DNA of 64,000 nucleotides from Caryophanales bacterium (GCA_026168805.1 JAPFDS010000056.1:124001-188000); one strand, 5' to 3'; positions 15,444 through 24,775 are shown, counted from the stretch's first letter. Notes: generated by a model not told the origin, from the sequence alone. Numbers and translations are program-made.

Positions 15444-17192
15444 ATGGAAGAAATTAAACAACCGACATGGAAAACGTTTTTTCGTTTAGTTAAGAATGCA
15501 AAATTACCTTGGGGACTCTATGCACTCACACTGGTAACAATGTTTGTAACAGCATCTGCTAGTTTATTATCCCCTCAAATTGTACAGAGAATTATGGGCG
15601 GTGAGATTTTCAACACGACTCTCGTCTATCAATTTATCGGATTATCGATACTTACAGCAATTACCGTTAGTTTATCCGGATTTGTTCGTGTGTTTGCGGA
15701 GGCGAAAGGTACACAAAGAATTCAGGATACAATATGGTCCAAATATATTCGAGTACCTCTACCATTCTTTGATAAAGAACCGTCCCTATTACTAGTGAGT
15801 CGTTTAACACATGACCCTGCACATATTAATGGTGCAGTGAATCATTTATTATCGATGTTAATGGCAACTTATAAACTAGTTGGAGCCATTATTATTATGT
15901 GGGGAATGAATGTTAAATTAACGCTTGTGCTCCTACCTGTAATTCCTTACATATTAATAGTATCCTTACTTGTTGGACATTTCACACAAAAAGCACAAGA
16001 CAAAGTACAGTTTCGCTATTCGGGAATGACTGCATTTATTGCAGAGAGACTGCCTAAAATTCGACTGATTAAATCTTTTGGAAAAGAAGAAGAAGAGATT
16101 GAAAAAGGTGACAAAGTAATTGATGATCAATATAAAGCTGACGTTTCACGAGCAGCAATTGATTTATACGGTCAACCGTTAATGAACAGTGTACAAGGAA
16201 TTATTATGGGGTTAGTTCTTATTTATGGTGGGTATTTAACCACTACAGGTGAACTTGATATTGGATCGTTAATTGCATTTTATTTATACACTGCAGGCAT
16301 TCATAATAGTGTTCTAAGCTATGGATTGTTTTATCAAAACTTAAAAGGGGCAAAAGGAGCTGCTCACAAAATTTCTCAAGTGGTTGATTCTGAAAGTGAA
16401 CGATTTAAGCGCGAGGAAGATATTCAATCAGTACTTGAGCAATCAAGTGGCGATATTACCTTTAATAATGTTACATTTAGTTATGACGAACGAAATGTAT
16501 TACAAGATATTAATTTTGTCATTCCTAAAGGAAAAGTGACAGCAATTGTAGGCCCAAGTGGTGGTGGAAAAACAACGATTCTTTCACTCATAGAACGCTT
16601 CTATGATCCAGATGTGGGACAAATCGTGCTTGGTCATACGCCAGCAGAGAAAATTCACTTAGATGAATGGCGAAATAATTTATCTTATGTCTCCCAAGGA
16701 AGTCCGCTACTTTCAGGTACCATTAAAGAGAATATTATTTATGGTTCAACCGAAAATATTAGCGATGAAGATATTTATTATGCAGCAAAAGAGGCAAATG
16801 CGTTAGAATTCATTGAAAAATTCCCTGAAGGATTGAATACAGAGGTAGGAGAAATGGGTTCTAAATTATCTGGAGGGCAACGACAACGGATTGCAATTGC
16901 TCGGGCCATTATCAAAAATCCAAAGTACTTGTTACTGGATGAAGCCACTTCTAGTTTAGATGCTCAAACAGCTAGCAAGATTCAAGAAGGATTAGATCGA
17001 TTGATGGTTAACCGTACAACCATCGTTGTAGCGCATAACTTGACGACAGTACAAAATTCTGATCAAATTATTGTTCTCGATGAAGGGAAAATAAGTGGAA
17101 TCGGAACACATAAAGAACTACTGGAATCAAGTGAGTTATACCAAAACTTAGTCGATATTCAATTTGCTAAGGAACAGCAATTACAATGGTAA
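15444..17192 (+). CDS. ABC exporter half-transporter, fused permease/ATPase (second of a pair)
   Basis: This 582-residue protein is homologous along its length to the gene immediately upstream. Six transmembrane helices are followed by an ATPase domain with GPSGGGKTT (about 370-378), LSGGQRQR (about 474-481), YLLLDEATSSLD and the H-loop VVAHNLTTV. A strong GAGAGGAGG ribosome binding site lies before the ATG. The pair probably arose by tandem duplication and forms one operon. No regulator gene is linked on this strand, and no peptide precursor gene was seen nearby, so a drug or lipid exporter is more likely than a bacteriocin exporter. Confidence 0.9.
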   Translation: MEEIKQPTWKTFFRLVKNAKLPWGLYALTLVTMFVTASASLLSPQIVQRIMGGEIFNTTLVYQFIGLSILTAITVSLSGFVRVFAEAKGTQRIQDTIWSKYIRVPLPFFDKEPSLLLVSRLTHDPAHINGAVNHLLSMLMATYKLVGAIIIMWGMNVKLTLVLLPVIPYILIVSLLVGHFTQKAQDKVQFRYSGMTAFIAERLPKIRLIKSFGKEEEEIEKGDKVIDDQYKADVSRAAIDLYGQPLMNSVQGIIMGLVLIYGGYLTTTGELDIGSLIAFYLYTAGIHNSVLSYGLFYQNLKGAKGAAHKISQVVDSESERFKREEDIQSVLEQSSGDITFNNVTFSYDERNVLQDINFVIPKGKVTAIVGPSGGGKTTILSLIERFYDPDVGQIVLGHTPAEKIHLDEWRNNLSYVSQGSPLLSGTIKENIIYGSTENISDEDIYYAAKEANALEFIEKFPEGLNTEVGEMGSKLSGGQRQRIAIARAIIKNPKYLLLDEATSSLDAQTASKIQEGLDRLMVNRTTIVVAHNLTTVQNSDQIIVLDEGKISGIGTHKELLESSELYQNLVDIQFAKEQQLQW

Positions 17193-17202
17193 ATGATGAA
17201 CG

Positions 17203-17381
17203 ATTCGTTTACGTGGATATTTAATTGACCTGTATGAAGCGGTACGAACAAGCACTATTGTGTACGCTATAGCCGCGTAAACTACCATGTTCAGATAAAA
17301 CAATTGAACTCCCTTGTATTCGCTTTACAATAATAATAAGGTACGTATGTAAGTTTCAATTGGAATACCATGTAAACGAAT
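17203..17381. repeat. Inverted-repeat element of 179 bp (MITE-like)
   Basis: Two 26-bp arms in inverted orientation (17203-17228, starting ATTCGTTTAC; 17356-17381, ending GTAAACGAAT) match at 20 of 26 positions and enclose 127 bp with no gene. It fills most of the gap between the ABC genes and the thioredoxin gene. I see no clear target-site duplication, so mobile origin is unproven. Confidence 0.45.
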
Positions 17382-17398
17382 AGATAGGAGAATGTTAA

Positions 17399-17743
17399 AT
17401 GTCACTTATTATAGACGTAACAGAAGACAATTTTAAAGAAACAGTTTTGGAGGAAGAGCAATTAGTACTTTTGGATTTTTACACAGATGGATGTGGTCCA
17501 TGTGAAGCAATGGAACCTGTGTTAAAAGAATTATCAGAAGACTATGAAGGGAAAGTCAAAATTGCTAAGTTTTACTTATCAGTAGATGATGCTATTGATC
17601 GTAAAAATAAAATTGCAGTTGAATATGATTTAATGGGATTCCCAACATTTTATTTATTTAAAAATGGCGAAGTTCAATTTTCGATGCAAGGTACTTTGGA
17701 AAAAGAAGAACTTGTAGAAAAATTGGATGCGGCATTAAAATAA
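17399..17743 (+). CDS. Thioredoxin-family protein
   Basis: This 114-residue cytoplasmic protein has a full thioredoxin fold with active site CGPC (Cys32, Cys35) in DFYTDGCGPCEAMEPV and the cis-proline in MGFPTF (Pro82). It would reduce protein disulfides. It is not the main TrxA type because the usual WAxWCGPC context is replaced by FYTDGCGPC, so a specialised role is likely. The ribosome binding site AGGAG lies 8 nt before the ATG. It stands alone between an inverted-repeat element and a hairpin. Confidence 0.9.
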   Translation: MSLIIDVTEDNFKETVLEEEQLVLLDFYTDGCGPCEAMEPVLKELSEDYEGKVKIAKFYLSVDDAIDRKNKIAVEYDLMGFPTFYLFKNGEVQFSMQGTLEKEELVEKLDAALK

Positions 17744-17749
17744 GCAAGA

Positions 17750-17794
17750 AACGTGTAAAGGCATTGAGAAAATTTTCAATGCTTTATACACGTT
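17750..17794 (+). terminator. Hairpin terminator after the thioredoxin gene
   Basis: A long imperfect stem (AACGTGTAAAGGCATTGA with TCAATGCTTTATACACGTT) starts 6 nt after the stop. The trailing U-tract is short (CTATT), so efficiency may be partial. Confidence 0.55.
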
Positions 17795-17824
17795 CTATTA
17801 CATTGTGTATTGGAGGGGATATGT

Positions 17825-19120
17825 ATGAGTAACACAGAAGAAAAAGTACTTCAGAAAGAAGGTATTAATGTTCACATTATACCGAGCAAAAAATATAAAA
17901 CGATTACAATTGTAGCTAAGTTAAAAGCGCCGATGGAACGTGAAACCATTACAAAACGAGCCCTTTTACCAGTATTGCTACGTCAAGGAACAAAACAATA
18001 TCCTACAAGAGAGCTGTTGCAAGATCGTCTAGATGATTTATATGGTGCGTCACTTTCTTTAGATGGTGGTAAAGTTGGGGATAACCATATTTTAAACGTA
18101 CGTATGGAAATCGCTAACCAAAAATATATTGCTGATGAGTCATCGATTATTGAAGAAGCCATTGAATTTTTAGGTGAAGTAATCTTTCATCCGAATGTGA
18201 AAGATAACGGTTTTGATGATGAACTTGTTGCGAGAGAAAAAGAATTACTGAAGCAACAATTACGAGCGATTGAAGATAATAAAGTTAATTTTGCACAAAT
18301 GAGAATGATTGATGAAATGTGTGATGGGGAAACATTTCAAATTCATGCACACGGTTATGAAGAAGACCTTGCGTCGATTACACCGCAAAATTTATATGAA
18401 TACTATCAAACAGTTATCCGAGAAAATCAATTGGATGTATACATGCTAGGTGATTTTAATCATGATCACGTATCTGATTTATTGCAATCAACATTAGGGC
18501 GACCTGATTTTGTAGAACAAGAAAAACGTGAAGAAGACAAGTACCAAGGACTTAAAGAAAATCGTCCGCAAGAAATTATTGAAAAGCAAGACATCCAGCA
18601 AGCAAAATTGCATATTGGGTATCGAACAAACACAACATTTAAAGATGATGACTTTGCATCATTACTCGTCTTTAATGGTATATTCGGTGCGTTTCCAAAT
18701 TCAAAGTTATTCCTAAATGTTCGTGAAAAACATGGTTTAGCTTATTATGTAGCATCAGGTTTAGAAGGCTTTAAGGGAATCATGTTTGTATACAGTGGAA
18801 TTGCTGGAAGTGATTATGAAAAAGCAACTGAAATTATTGAAGATCAATTAAATGAAGTAATTTCAGGAACTTTTACCGAAGAAGATTTAGAAGAAACAAA
18901 AGGGCTATTGTTAAATGATATTTTAGAAACAATGGATGATGCGCAAGGTTTAATTGAGGTCATGTATCAAAATGTCATTGGTGAGAAAGAAACATCATCT
19001 CCTCAAGAGCTTCTTGACGCACTAAAAGAAGTAACCAAAGACGACGTCATTCGTGTGGCGAAAAAGATTGAAAAAGATACTGTTTATTTATTAACGAGCA
19101 AGGAGGATGACAATGAATAA
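17825..19120 (+). CDS. ymfF: M16-family peptidase-like protein YmfF (EF-P 5-aminopentanol modification-associated)
   Basis: This 431-residue protein resembles B. subtilis YmfF, an M16 (insulinase/pitrilysin) family member. It has no HXXEH zinc motif where the catalytic helix should be (RALLPVLLRQGTKQYPTREL), so it is the inactive partner of a heterodimeric protease like the R subunit of mitochondrial processing peptidase. In B. subtilis YmfF and YmfH are required for 5-aminopentanolylation of translation factor EF-P. ATG at 17825 is chosen because GGAGGGG lies 6 nt before it; the TTG at 17810 would put that site inside the gene. It overlaps ymfH by 8 nt. Confidence 0.85.
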   Translation: MSNTEEKVLQKEGINVHIIPSKKYKTITIVAKLKAPMERETITKRALLPVLLRQGTKQYPTRELLQDRLDDLYGASLSLDGGKVGDNHILNVRMEIANQKYIADESSIIEEAIEFLGEVIFHPNVKDNGFDDELVAREKELLKQQLRAIEDNKVNFAQMRMIDEMCDGETFQIHAHGYEEDLASITPQNLYEYYQTVIRENQLDVYMLGDFNHDHVSDLLQSTLGRPDFVEQEKREEDKYQGLKENRPQEIIEKQDIQQAKLHIGYRTNTTFKDDDFASLLVFNGIFGAFPNSKLFLNVREKHGLAYYVASGLEGFKGIMFVYSGIAGSDYEKATEIIEDQLNEVISGTFTEEDLEETKGLLLNDILETMDDAQGLIEVMYQNVIGEKETSSPQELLDALKEVTKDDVIRVAKKIEKDTVYLLTSKEDDNE

Positions 19121-20399
19121 ACAAACATATAGCCATATAGATGAAACATTATATAAGGAAGTTCTTCCCAATGGGTTAACGGTGTTTTTATTACCACGTC
19201 CAGAGATGGCAAAGACATATAGTATGTTTACAACAAATTATGGTGGTAAAGATCATACATTTATCCCGCTTGGCAAAGATGAAAAAATAACAGCTCCAGA
19301 AGGGGTTGCGCACTTTTTAGAACATAAACTGTTCGAGAAAGAAGATGGGACAGATGTGTTTTTAGATTTTGGTAAATTAGGCGCCTCTGCTAATGCGTAT
19401 ACATCTGCGACAGAAACAGCCTATTTATTTAGTGCAACAGATAATATTAAAGAAAACGTTGTTACATTGCTGGATTTTGTCCAGGCACCTTTCTTTACAG
19501 ATGAATCAGTGGAACGTGAAAAAGATATTATTGTCCAAGAGTTACAAATGTACCTTGATCAGCCAGATCATCGTTCATATATGGGAATTGTACAAGCAAT
19601 GTATAAAAATCATCCGGTTCGAAACGAAATCCTTGGAACAGAGGAATCCATTCGTTCAACGACACGCGAAGATTTGCTAACGAGTTACCATACATTCTAT
19701 CATCCGAATAATATGACTTTCTTTATTGCAGGAAACTTTGATGTAGAAGAAATGGCCACACTTATTCGTAAGAATCAGGCAAGTAAAACATTTGCTGCAC
19801 CAGAAGATATTAAACGTTTCCCTGCAAAAGAGTCTACATCGGTAGCGCAAAAGGAATCGCGTATTCATATGCCTGTTGGAACTCCAAAAGTAGTCGTAGG
19901 TGTAAAAGAATATGGTGAAGAAATATCTTCAGAAGAATTTTTGAAGAAAAATTTGCTACAAGATATGATGATTGGATATTTCTTCGGAGCAAATGGACCG
20001 TTCTACAAAGAATTGTATGAAAATGGTCATATTGATCGCTCATTCTCAGTGTCATCAACGATTGAAAAAGACCATGGATTTACTATTCTTGGAGGGAATT
20101 CAGACAACCCGGACAACCTTGCTGCAAAAGTAAAAGAGTTACTTCTTTCAACGAACGACTATTCTATTTCAGAAGAGTCATTTACTCGAATGAAGAAAAA
20201 GAGAATAGGTCAACTGTTACGTGCTATGAATTCTCTTGAGTTTATTGCAGGTGAATTCGTTCATTATTATGTGAATGGTTTAGATTTCTTCGATGTACTG
20301 CCAAAAGTACAAGCTTTAACAGTCGAGGATATGAATGCATATATTCAAGAGTGGATTTCAGAAGAACAATTAGCAGTATGTATTGTTGAAGCTGAATAA
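19113..20399 (+). CDS. ymfH: Zinc-dependent M16-family peptidase YmfH (EF-P modification-associated)
   Basis: This 428-residue protein is the catalytic partner of YmfF. The inverted zinc motif HFLEH (67-71) and the downstream zinc-ligand Glu in IIVQELQMY (about 143) are present, followed by the C-terminal M16 half. ATG at 19113 lies 6 nt after AAGGAGG, while the ATG at 19107 directly abuts the ribosome binding site and is unlikely. The start is inside the ymfF end, so translation is coupled. In B. subtilis the pair sits near ymfI/ymfM/pgsA; here those genes are not adjacent. Confidence 0.88.
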   Translation: MNKQTYSHIDETLYKEVLPNGLTVFLLPRPEMAKTYSMFTTNYGGKDHTFIPLGKDEKITAPEGVAHFLEHKLFEKEDGTDVFLDFGKLGASANAYTSATETAYLFSATDNIKENVVTLLDFVQAPFFTDESVEREKDIIVQELQMYLDQPDHRSYMGIVQAMYKNHPVRNEILGTEESIRSTTREDLLTSYHTFYHPNNMTFFIAGNFDVEEMATLIRKNQASKTFAAPEDIKRFPAKESTSVAQKESRIHMPVGTPKVVVGVKEYGEEISSEEFLKKNLLQDMMIGYFFGANGPFYKELYENGHIDRSFSVSSTIEKDHGFTILGGNSDNPDNLAAKVKELLLSTNDYSISEESFTRMKKKRIGQLLRAMNSLEFIAGEFVHYYVNGLDFFDVLPKVQALTVEDMNAYIQEWISEEQLAVCIVEAE

Positions 20400-20407
20400 A
20401 ATAAAAG

Positions 20408-20444
20408 TGGAGCATATAGATATAATCTATACGCTCCATTTTTT
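20408..20444 (+). terminator. Terminator of ymfF-ymfH
   Basis: A 14-bp stem with one mismatch (TGGAGCATATAGAT with ATCTATACGCTCCA) and a 3-nt loop is followed by TTTTTT. It lies 8 nt after the stop. Confidence 0.85.
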
Positions 20445-20457
20445 AAAGTTAACCCAA

Positions 20458-20665
20458 ATACGAACATTCTAATGTAACAAGTGGAATTACCCGCTGCGGA
20501 AATATACTTCGCTTTCCTGCGGGCGGCTGGCAAGCCTCCGCAGGCTATCGCCTTGCGGGGTCTTGCCTAGGCCTCTGCTCCCGCGGGAGTCTACGTATAT
20601 TTCCTCCGCTCCATTAGAATGTTATTCGTATTTTGGGAGATACAACTTTGATTTGTCTCAACCTT
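20458..20665 (-). repeat. Dispersed palindromic repeat, copy 2 (short form, inverted)
   Basis: The reverse complement of this stretch matches copy 1 at 13274-13562, including the GACAAATCAAAGTTGTATCT head, the CGCGGGAGCAGAGGC centre and the GCCTGCGGAGGCTTG/CAGCCGCCCGCAGG arms. Ends ATACGAACATTCTAAT (20458-20473) and ATTAGAATGTTATTCGTAT (20613-20631) are mutually inverted, so the whole can fold into one long hairpin. The remainder of this 436-bp gap (20666-20835) is AT-rich without visible genes. Confidence 0.8.
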
Positions 20666-20835
20666 AATTTAAAGTTATTTTAAAAGTATAAAGAATCCTA
20701 TAAAGGGATGCTTGTGTATTACTTAGTTTTGATCGAATAATGGGACTATGTCAACGGACAATTATTGGAGTTGTAAACTGTGTCCCACGTGATCAGTGGT
20801 ATAATAATGAATCATAAAAGCGAATGATTTATTTA

Positions 20836-21018
20836 TTATTTTAACTCCGGAAGTACACGTACTTCTTGTTCCATATTTGATTGACAGAGTGGACATTTTG
20901 GCGTTTCTTCAAAACTGTATGACTCTCTCATCCAACCTTGACAATCTTCACTTGTACATGCCCATACATTTGTATCAATTTCAGGAACAGGCTCTTTTGG
21001 TCCTCGTTGAAAAGACAT
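20836..21018 (-). CDS. YdjO-like cold-inducible small zinc-ribbon protein
   Basis: This 60-residue protein has two cysteine pairs, Cys21/Cys26 (ACTSEDCQGWM) and CPLC (42-45), in an arrangement expected to bind one zinc. It resembles B. subtilis YdjO, a small cold-induced protein of unknown function (similar CTxEDCxGW and TPxCPLC motifs). Ribosome binding site AAAGGGGAT lies 7 nt before the ATG. It is monocistronic; the gap to the MFS gene that ends at 21221 has no recognisable structure. Confidence 0.75.
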   Translation of the reverse strand: MSFQRGPKEPVPEIDTNVWACTSEDCQGWMRESYSFEETPKCPLCQSNMEQEVRVLPELK

Positions 21019-21220
21019 TTCAACATCCCCTTTCGTTATTCTCTATATATTATACTCTTTTTATGAACATATTGAAAGGAATCACATAAAGATACTTAAT
21101 TATACACAATGTATTTGTATCTTTCAAATGTTTTATCATCGTACTACATAACAATTTTATTACAATTGATTGTTATTTAATAGTACGCAGATCAAACATA
21201 CTATTAGTATGGCTTTAATT

Positions 21221-22396
21221 TTATTTATTATGCACATGTACATTTATGTCAAAAATGCGTGTTGTTAAAAATGGAATAAACATGAGACCTATTACAATGT
21301 AAAAGAGTATATGGATGTTCAATTGATCAACGATTAATCCACCGACAACCGGACCAATCATACGACCTGCAGCAGCAACACTATTGATAAACCCTTGGTA
21401 AAATCCAGCTTTACCAGGTGGAGCTAGGTTATTGGCAAGTGCAGGAATAGCAGGCCATACAAGCATTTCACCAATTGTTAAAATGGCCATTGCTATAATA
21501 AAAAATGTAAACTTTTCCGCGAATATTGCAACTAAAAATGAACTAATAAGTATAGTATTTCCAACATAAATTTGGTGCTTCAGAGATGTGACACGTTCAG
21601 TAAATCGCTTTACAAGAGGTTGTCCAAGCACAATTAAAAATCCATTCAGCGCCCAAAGCAAACTGTATTTTTCAAGGGGGATACCAATGTCTTGTGTATG
21701 AGAGGCAATTGTTGTTTGCCACTGGCTGTATGAGAACCAAGCAATGAGAAATCCAGATGCTAATATCAACAGTGCCCTAAAGGAGGATTTATTTCCTACA
21801 TCTGAACTCTGCTCTAACATTGTTGAGTGCATTTGAGGATCGCGTTCTTTGTCCATATCCCGTAACATAATCAGGACAAATAAAAAGAATAAAAAGATAA
21901 TTGCAGCATTAGCCATGAAAATATATGAATATGAAAAACTAGCTATATAACCACCAAGCGAAGCACCAATAGCTACCCCTAAATTTTGTGCAACGTACAC
22001 AGCATTAAAAGCCCGTCTACCACCTGTAGGCCACACAGAACCCGCCATAGCAAACATAACAGGCCAAACGACTCCTGTGCCAAGACCGATGATCACAAGA
22101 AATATCGCATAAGCTGTGATATTTGTATGCATAAACATAAGCCCTGTTGCTGCAGCCATAGCAACAGCTGTACCGCTCAGAATAGTTTTATAGGGACTAA
22201 ACTTATCAAACAAAATCCCACCAATTAGATTACCGATAATGGTCGCCGCTTGATTTAACATCAGGACAAATCCTGCAAAAGCTAAGGTATTTCCCAACAC
22301 GTTGTGCATATAGATAGTATTGAGTGGCCATAAAAATGATCCACCAGTAACGCTTATGGTTGTTGCTATTGCTAAAAGCCAAATATACTTGGGCAT
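21221..22396 (-). CDS. MFS transporter (multidrug/sugar-like, substrate unknown)
   Basis: This 391-residue protein has about 12 transmembrane helices, with a charged central loop (about residues 180-205, RDMDKERDPQ) between two six-helix halves and the MFS loop 2-3 motif GGILFDKFSPYKT. The family is drug/proton antiporter-like, as in Bacillus YttB/YfiS-type proteins, but the substrate is not evident. ATG at 22396 is preferred because AAGGTGAG lies 7 nt upstream; the TTG at 22447 would give 17 extra hydrophilic residues containing that ribosome binding site. Confidence 0.85.
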   Translation of the reverse strand: MPKYIWLLAIATTISVTGGSFLWPLNTIYMHNVLGNTLAFAGFVLMLNQAATIIGNLIGGILFDKFSPYKTILSGTAVAMAAATGLMFMHTNITAYAIFLVIIGLGTGVVWPVMFAMAGSVWPTGGRRAFNAVYVAQNLGVAIGASLGGYIASFSYSYIFMANAAIIFLFFLFVLIMLRDMDKERDPQMHSTMLEQSSDVGNKSSFRALLILASGFLIAWFSYSQWQTTIASHTQDIGIPLEKYSLLWALNGFLIVLGQPLVKRFTERVTSLKHQIYVGNTILISSFLVAIFAEKFTFFIIAMAILTIGEMLVWPAIPALANNLAPPGKAGFYQGFINSVAAAGRMIGPVVGGLIVDQLNIHILFYIVIGLMFIPFLTTRIFDINVHVHNK

Positions 22397-22677
22397 ATAA
22401 TTTCTCACCTTATTTCTTTGTGTTATCGTATATATTAAGGTATTCAAACATATGAATCAATTCACAGTACTCAAAATGATTTTTTTTACTGTATATTCAG
22501 AAGACTGTTAGTGAATAAAAAGGATAAATGTAAGTTTTGTAGAATATATTAAACAAGCTATTCGATTGGAAAACATTCCTGTAAATAGGCGTACAAAGAG
22601 TGCACAACAATCATTGACAAGCGTATTGTATAGAAAGATAACAATTAAAAATTGATGAAGGAGATGTGCTTATAAAT

Positions 22678-23736
22678 ATGGTCTTATCATACTATGTATC
22701 TGGAAATACAGCTTCAGGTCGAGTGAACTTACTTACTTCGAATGTGAAAGAGTGTGACCAAGTGATTGTACTTCGACATCCATCACCACAAGTAAAAACA
22801 ACGTGTTTACAAGAATGGATAAACGAGTACGTACAAGGGGAAGAAAGGATTGAAATATTAGAAAGTGTTGAAGGTAAATCATTTATAGATGGATGTATTC
22901 TTCGGAAGCGACATATAGCAATCGTCTCAGATACGGTTGTTGATGAATCCATTAAAAACACTCATACTATTGATTTATCTTCATATATTTTAGAAACAGA
23001 GTCCCTCATAAAGCAAGTAAAAGAATATCAAGTCAGGCAGGAAGATATGCTCCAAAAAGCGTGGGAATCTTTTGCGACAGGCCTTAAGATTCATGATGAT
23101 TTAGAACATATATATATCCAACATATGGATTTCGATCAGGCAGACGAAGTTGCGGTGAAATGGAAAGAGCGTTATCTTCCAACATCTAAAAAGCAAGAGC
23201 AACAAGGAAGTGTGGTGAAAAGGCTTTTTGGTACAAATACACCTGAAGGATCGGTAAACATAGTGCCAAACATAATTGATTCATTTTCAGTAGTGCATCA
23301 TGTGAAGGGGAGAGCTGGTACTGGAAAGAGTTACTTTATGAATACAGTCGCCGAAGCATATATACGCTTAGGATATGACATTGAACGATATATTTGTAGT
23401 TTCGATCCAGAAAGTACTGACATGATTATTGTTCCTGAGCTAGATATTTGCTTATTTGATAGCACGAACCCCCATGAGTTTACACCTAAGGAAGGCGATG
23501 TAGTGATCGACTTGTATAAAGAAACAGTTGAACCAGGCATTGATGAAACATACAAAGAATCTATCAAAGCAACAACGTCCAAGTATAAATCTTTTATGAG
23601 AAAAGGAAATGAATACTTGAAGCAGGCTAGTCATATCCAACAAAAGATTGATGACTTGTATAGCCCGTTATTTACTTCAAAAGTTGTCCGAAATATTATA
23701 TCTTCAATGGAAGAGATGGTAAAAAAAGAAACATAG
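22678..23736 (+). CDS. PRK06851-like P-loop protein with a degenerate first nucleotide-binding site
   Basis: The 352-residue product resembles a Firmicutes family with two P-loop NTPase-like halves. The second half has an intact Walker A (GRAGTGKSY, about 211-219). In the first half, the place where a GGPGTGKST loop is expected reads VLRHPSPQVKTTCLQEW (about 31-47), so the site is probably dead. The characteristic YYVSGNTASGRVNL N-terminus is kept. Cytoplasmic; function unknown. AAGGAG at 22658-22663 is 14 nt from the ATG at 22678 and only 2 nt from a GTG at 22666, so the start is uncertain; homologue-like N-terminus favours the ATG. Confidence 0.7.
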   Translation: MVLSYYVSGNTASGRVNLLTSNVKECDQVIVLRHPSPQVKTTCLQEWINEYVQGEERIEILESVEGKSFIDGCILRKRHIAIVSDTVVDESIKNTHTIDLSSYILETESLIKQVKEYQVRQEDMLQKAWESFATGLKIHDDLEHIYIQHMDFDQADEVAVKWKERYLPTSKKQEQQGSVVKRLFGTNTPEGSVNIVPNIIDSFSVVHHVKGRAGTGKSYFMNTVAEAYIRLGYDIERYICSFDPESTDMIIVPELDICLFDSTNPHEFTPKEGDVVIDLYKETVEPGIDETYKESIKATTSKYKSFMRKGNEYLKQASHIQQKIDDLYSPLFTSKVVRNIISSMEEMVKKET

Positions 23737-23824
23737 GAGATGAAACGTTTGTAATAAAATGAAATTCGGAGTATAATTATTAATTAACAGAATATTTGAG
23801 AAATAAAATACGGAGGTGGGAACT

Positions 23825-24271
23825 GTGTTAACCGTCAAAATGTTGAAGCCGTATTATATAAAAACCGATCATCAACACATACAAGTTATTTTAGCATATC
23901 AATATTTTGCTATTTTTATGAATGGTGAGGTATATCAATTCATTCCTAAAGAAGAGAAGGAAATAAAGATTGATCGCTCTACGAAAAAAGTGGTGAACCT
24001 TGAGTCGAAGTTTGCCTTTCAACGAGGAAAAGATATTATTTATATATCCATGTCAGATTTAATTTCATTGCCCGATTTCTTATCACAATTAGACTCTATT
24101 GTAGAAACATATTACACAACCCACAATGAAGACGAAGTGACTTCTGTAGAACGCGCTGAAATAGATGTGTTCATGGAAGAGCTTGAACAAAAGAATATTA
24201 AGCGATTAATTGATCAAGCTTTGGATGACAAAGATAAGCGAACATTTTACAAATTAACTAAATTATTATAG
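23825..24271 (+). CDS. IDEAL-domain protein
   Basis: This 148-residue protein has an N-terminal region of about 95 residues of unknown fold (MLKPYYIKTDHQHIQVILAY onward) and a C-terminal IDEAL domain (about 108-148; NIKRLIDQALDDKDKRTFYKLTKLL), a roughly 40-residue helical module found in Firmicutes proteins such as ComK-like and YpiB-like proteins. GTG at 23825 follows GGAGGTGGG at suitable distance; GTG at 23816 overlaps that site. It is followed by a strong terminator shared with the Lrp gene. Exact role unknown. Confidence 0.75.
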   Translation: MLTVKMLKPYYIKTDHQHIQVILAYQYFAIFMNGEVYQFIPKEEKEIKIDRSTKKVVNLESKFAFQRGKDIIYISMSDLISLPDFLSQLDSIVETYYTTHNEDEVTSVERAEIDVFMEELEQKNIKRLIDQALDDKDKRTFYKLTKLL

Positions 24272-24309
24272 AAAAAGAGAAAAGCAACGATGATTGCTTT
24301 TCTCTTTTT
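24272..24309. terminator. Bidirectional terminator
   Basis: A perfect 16-bp stem (AAAAAGAGAAAAGCAA with TTGCTTTTCTCTTTTT, 6-nt loop) serves the IDEAL-domain gene and the convergent Lrp-family gene. Confidence 0.9.
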
Positions 24310-24325
24310 ATGGTTTGGAATAGAA

Positions 24326-24775
24326 CTATAATTTATAGCCTGTCCGACTCTTAAAGCGTTTGAGTATCACATGACTTTCCACACGTGTAATTCCACTAAC
24401 GGAGTACAATTCATTATTAATAAAATCTTCCAGTTTTTGAAAGTCCTCGACAAGTACATGCATATGTAGAGTGCTAGGGCCAGTCATTTGATAAATACTT
24501 GCTACGCTTGAGTTATCAGCTAGGTTTTGTGCAACATTTTCAAGTTGTTGAGGCTCAACATCAACTTCGAAAAATGCAGATACTTTTTTACCGAATTTTT
24601 CTGAATTAATAGCAACCGTAAAGTTTTCAATGACATCATGATCCATTAATTGTTGAATCCGATCCTTAACAGCAACACGAGACAAACCGACTTTCTTTGC
24701 CAAATCTACGTAAGATGCTCGACCATCCTTTATCAGTTCTTCGATTAAGATTTCATCTAATTTATCAAACTTCAT
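24326..24775 (-). CDS. Lrp/AsnC-family transcriptional regulator
   Basis: This 149-residue protein has an N-terminal winged HTH (residues about 4-60, with SYVDLAKKVGLSRVAVKDRIQQL) and a C-terminal RAM (Lrp-type ligand-binding/oligomerisation) domain (about 65-145, including MTGPSTLHMHVLVED). It is divergent from two short chromate-transporter genes. In B. subtilis the Lrp-type protein YwrC (ChrS) is encoded next to ywrB-ywrA and controls them, so the same role is likely here. A GGGG box lies 7-11 nt before the ATG. Confidence 0.9.
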   Translation of the reverse strand: MKFDKLDEILIEELIKDGRASYVDLAKKVGLSRVAVKDRIQQLMDHDVIENFTVAINSEKFGKKVSAFFEVDVEPQQLENVAQNLADNSSVASIYQMTGPSTLHMHVLVEDFQKLEDFINNELYSVSGITRVESHVILKRFKSRTGYKL

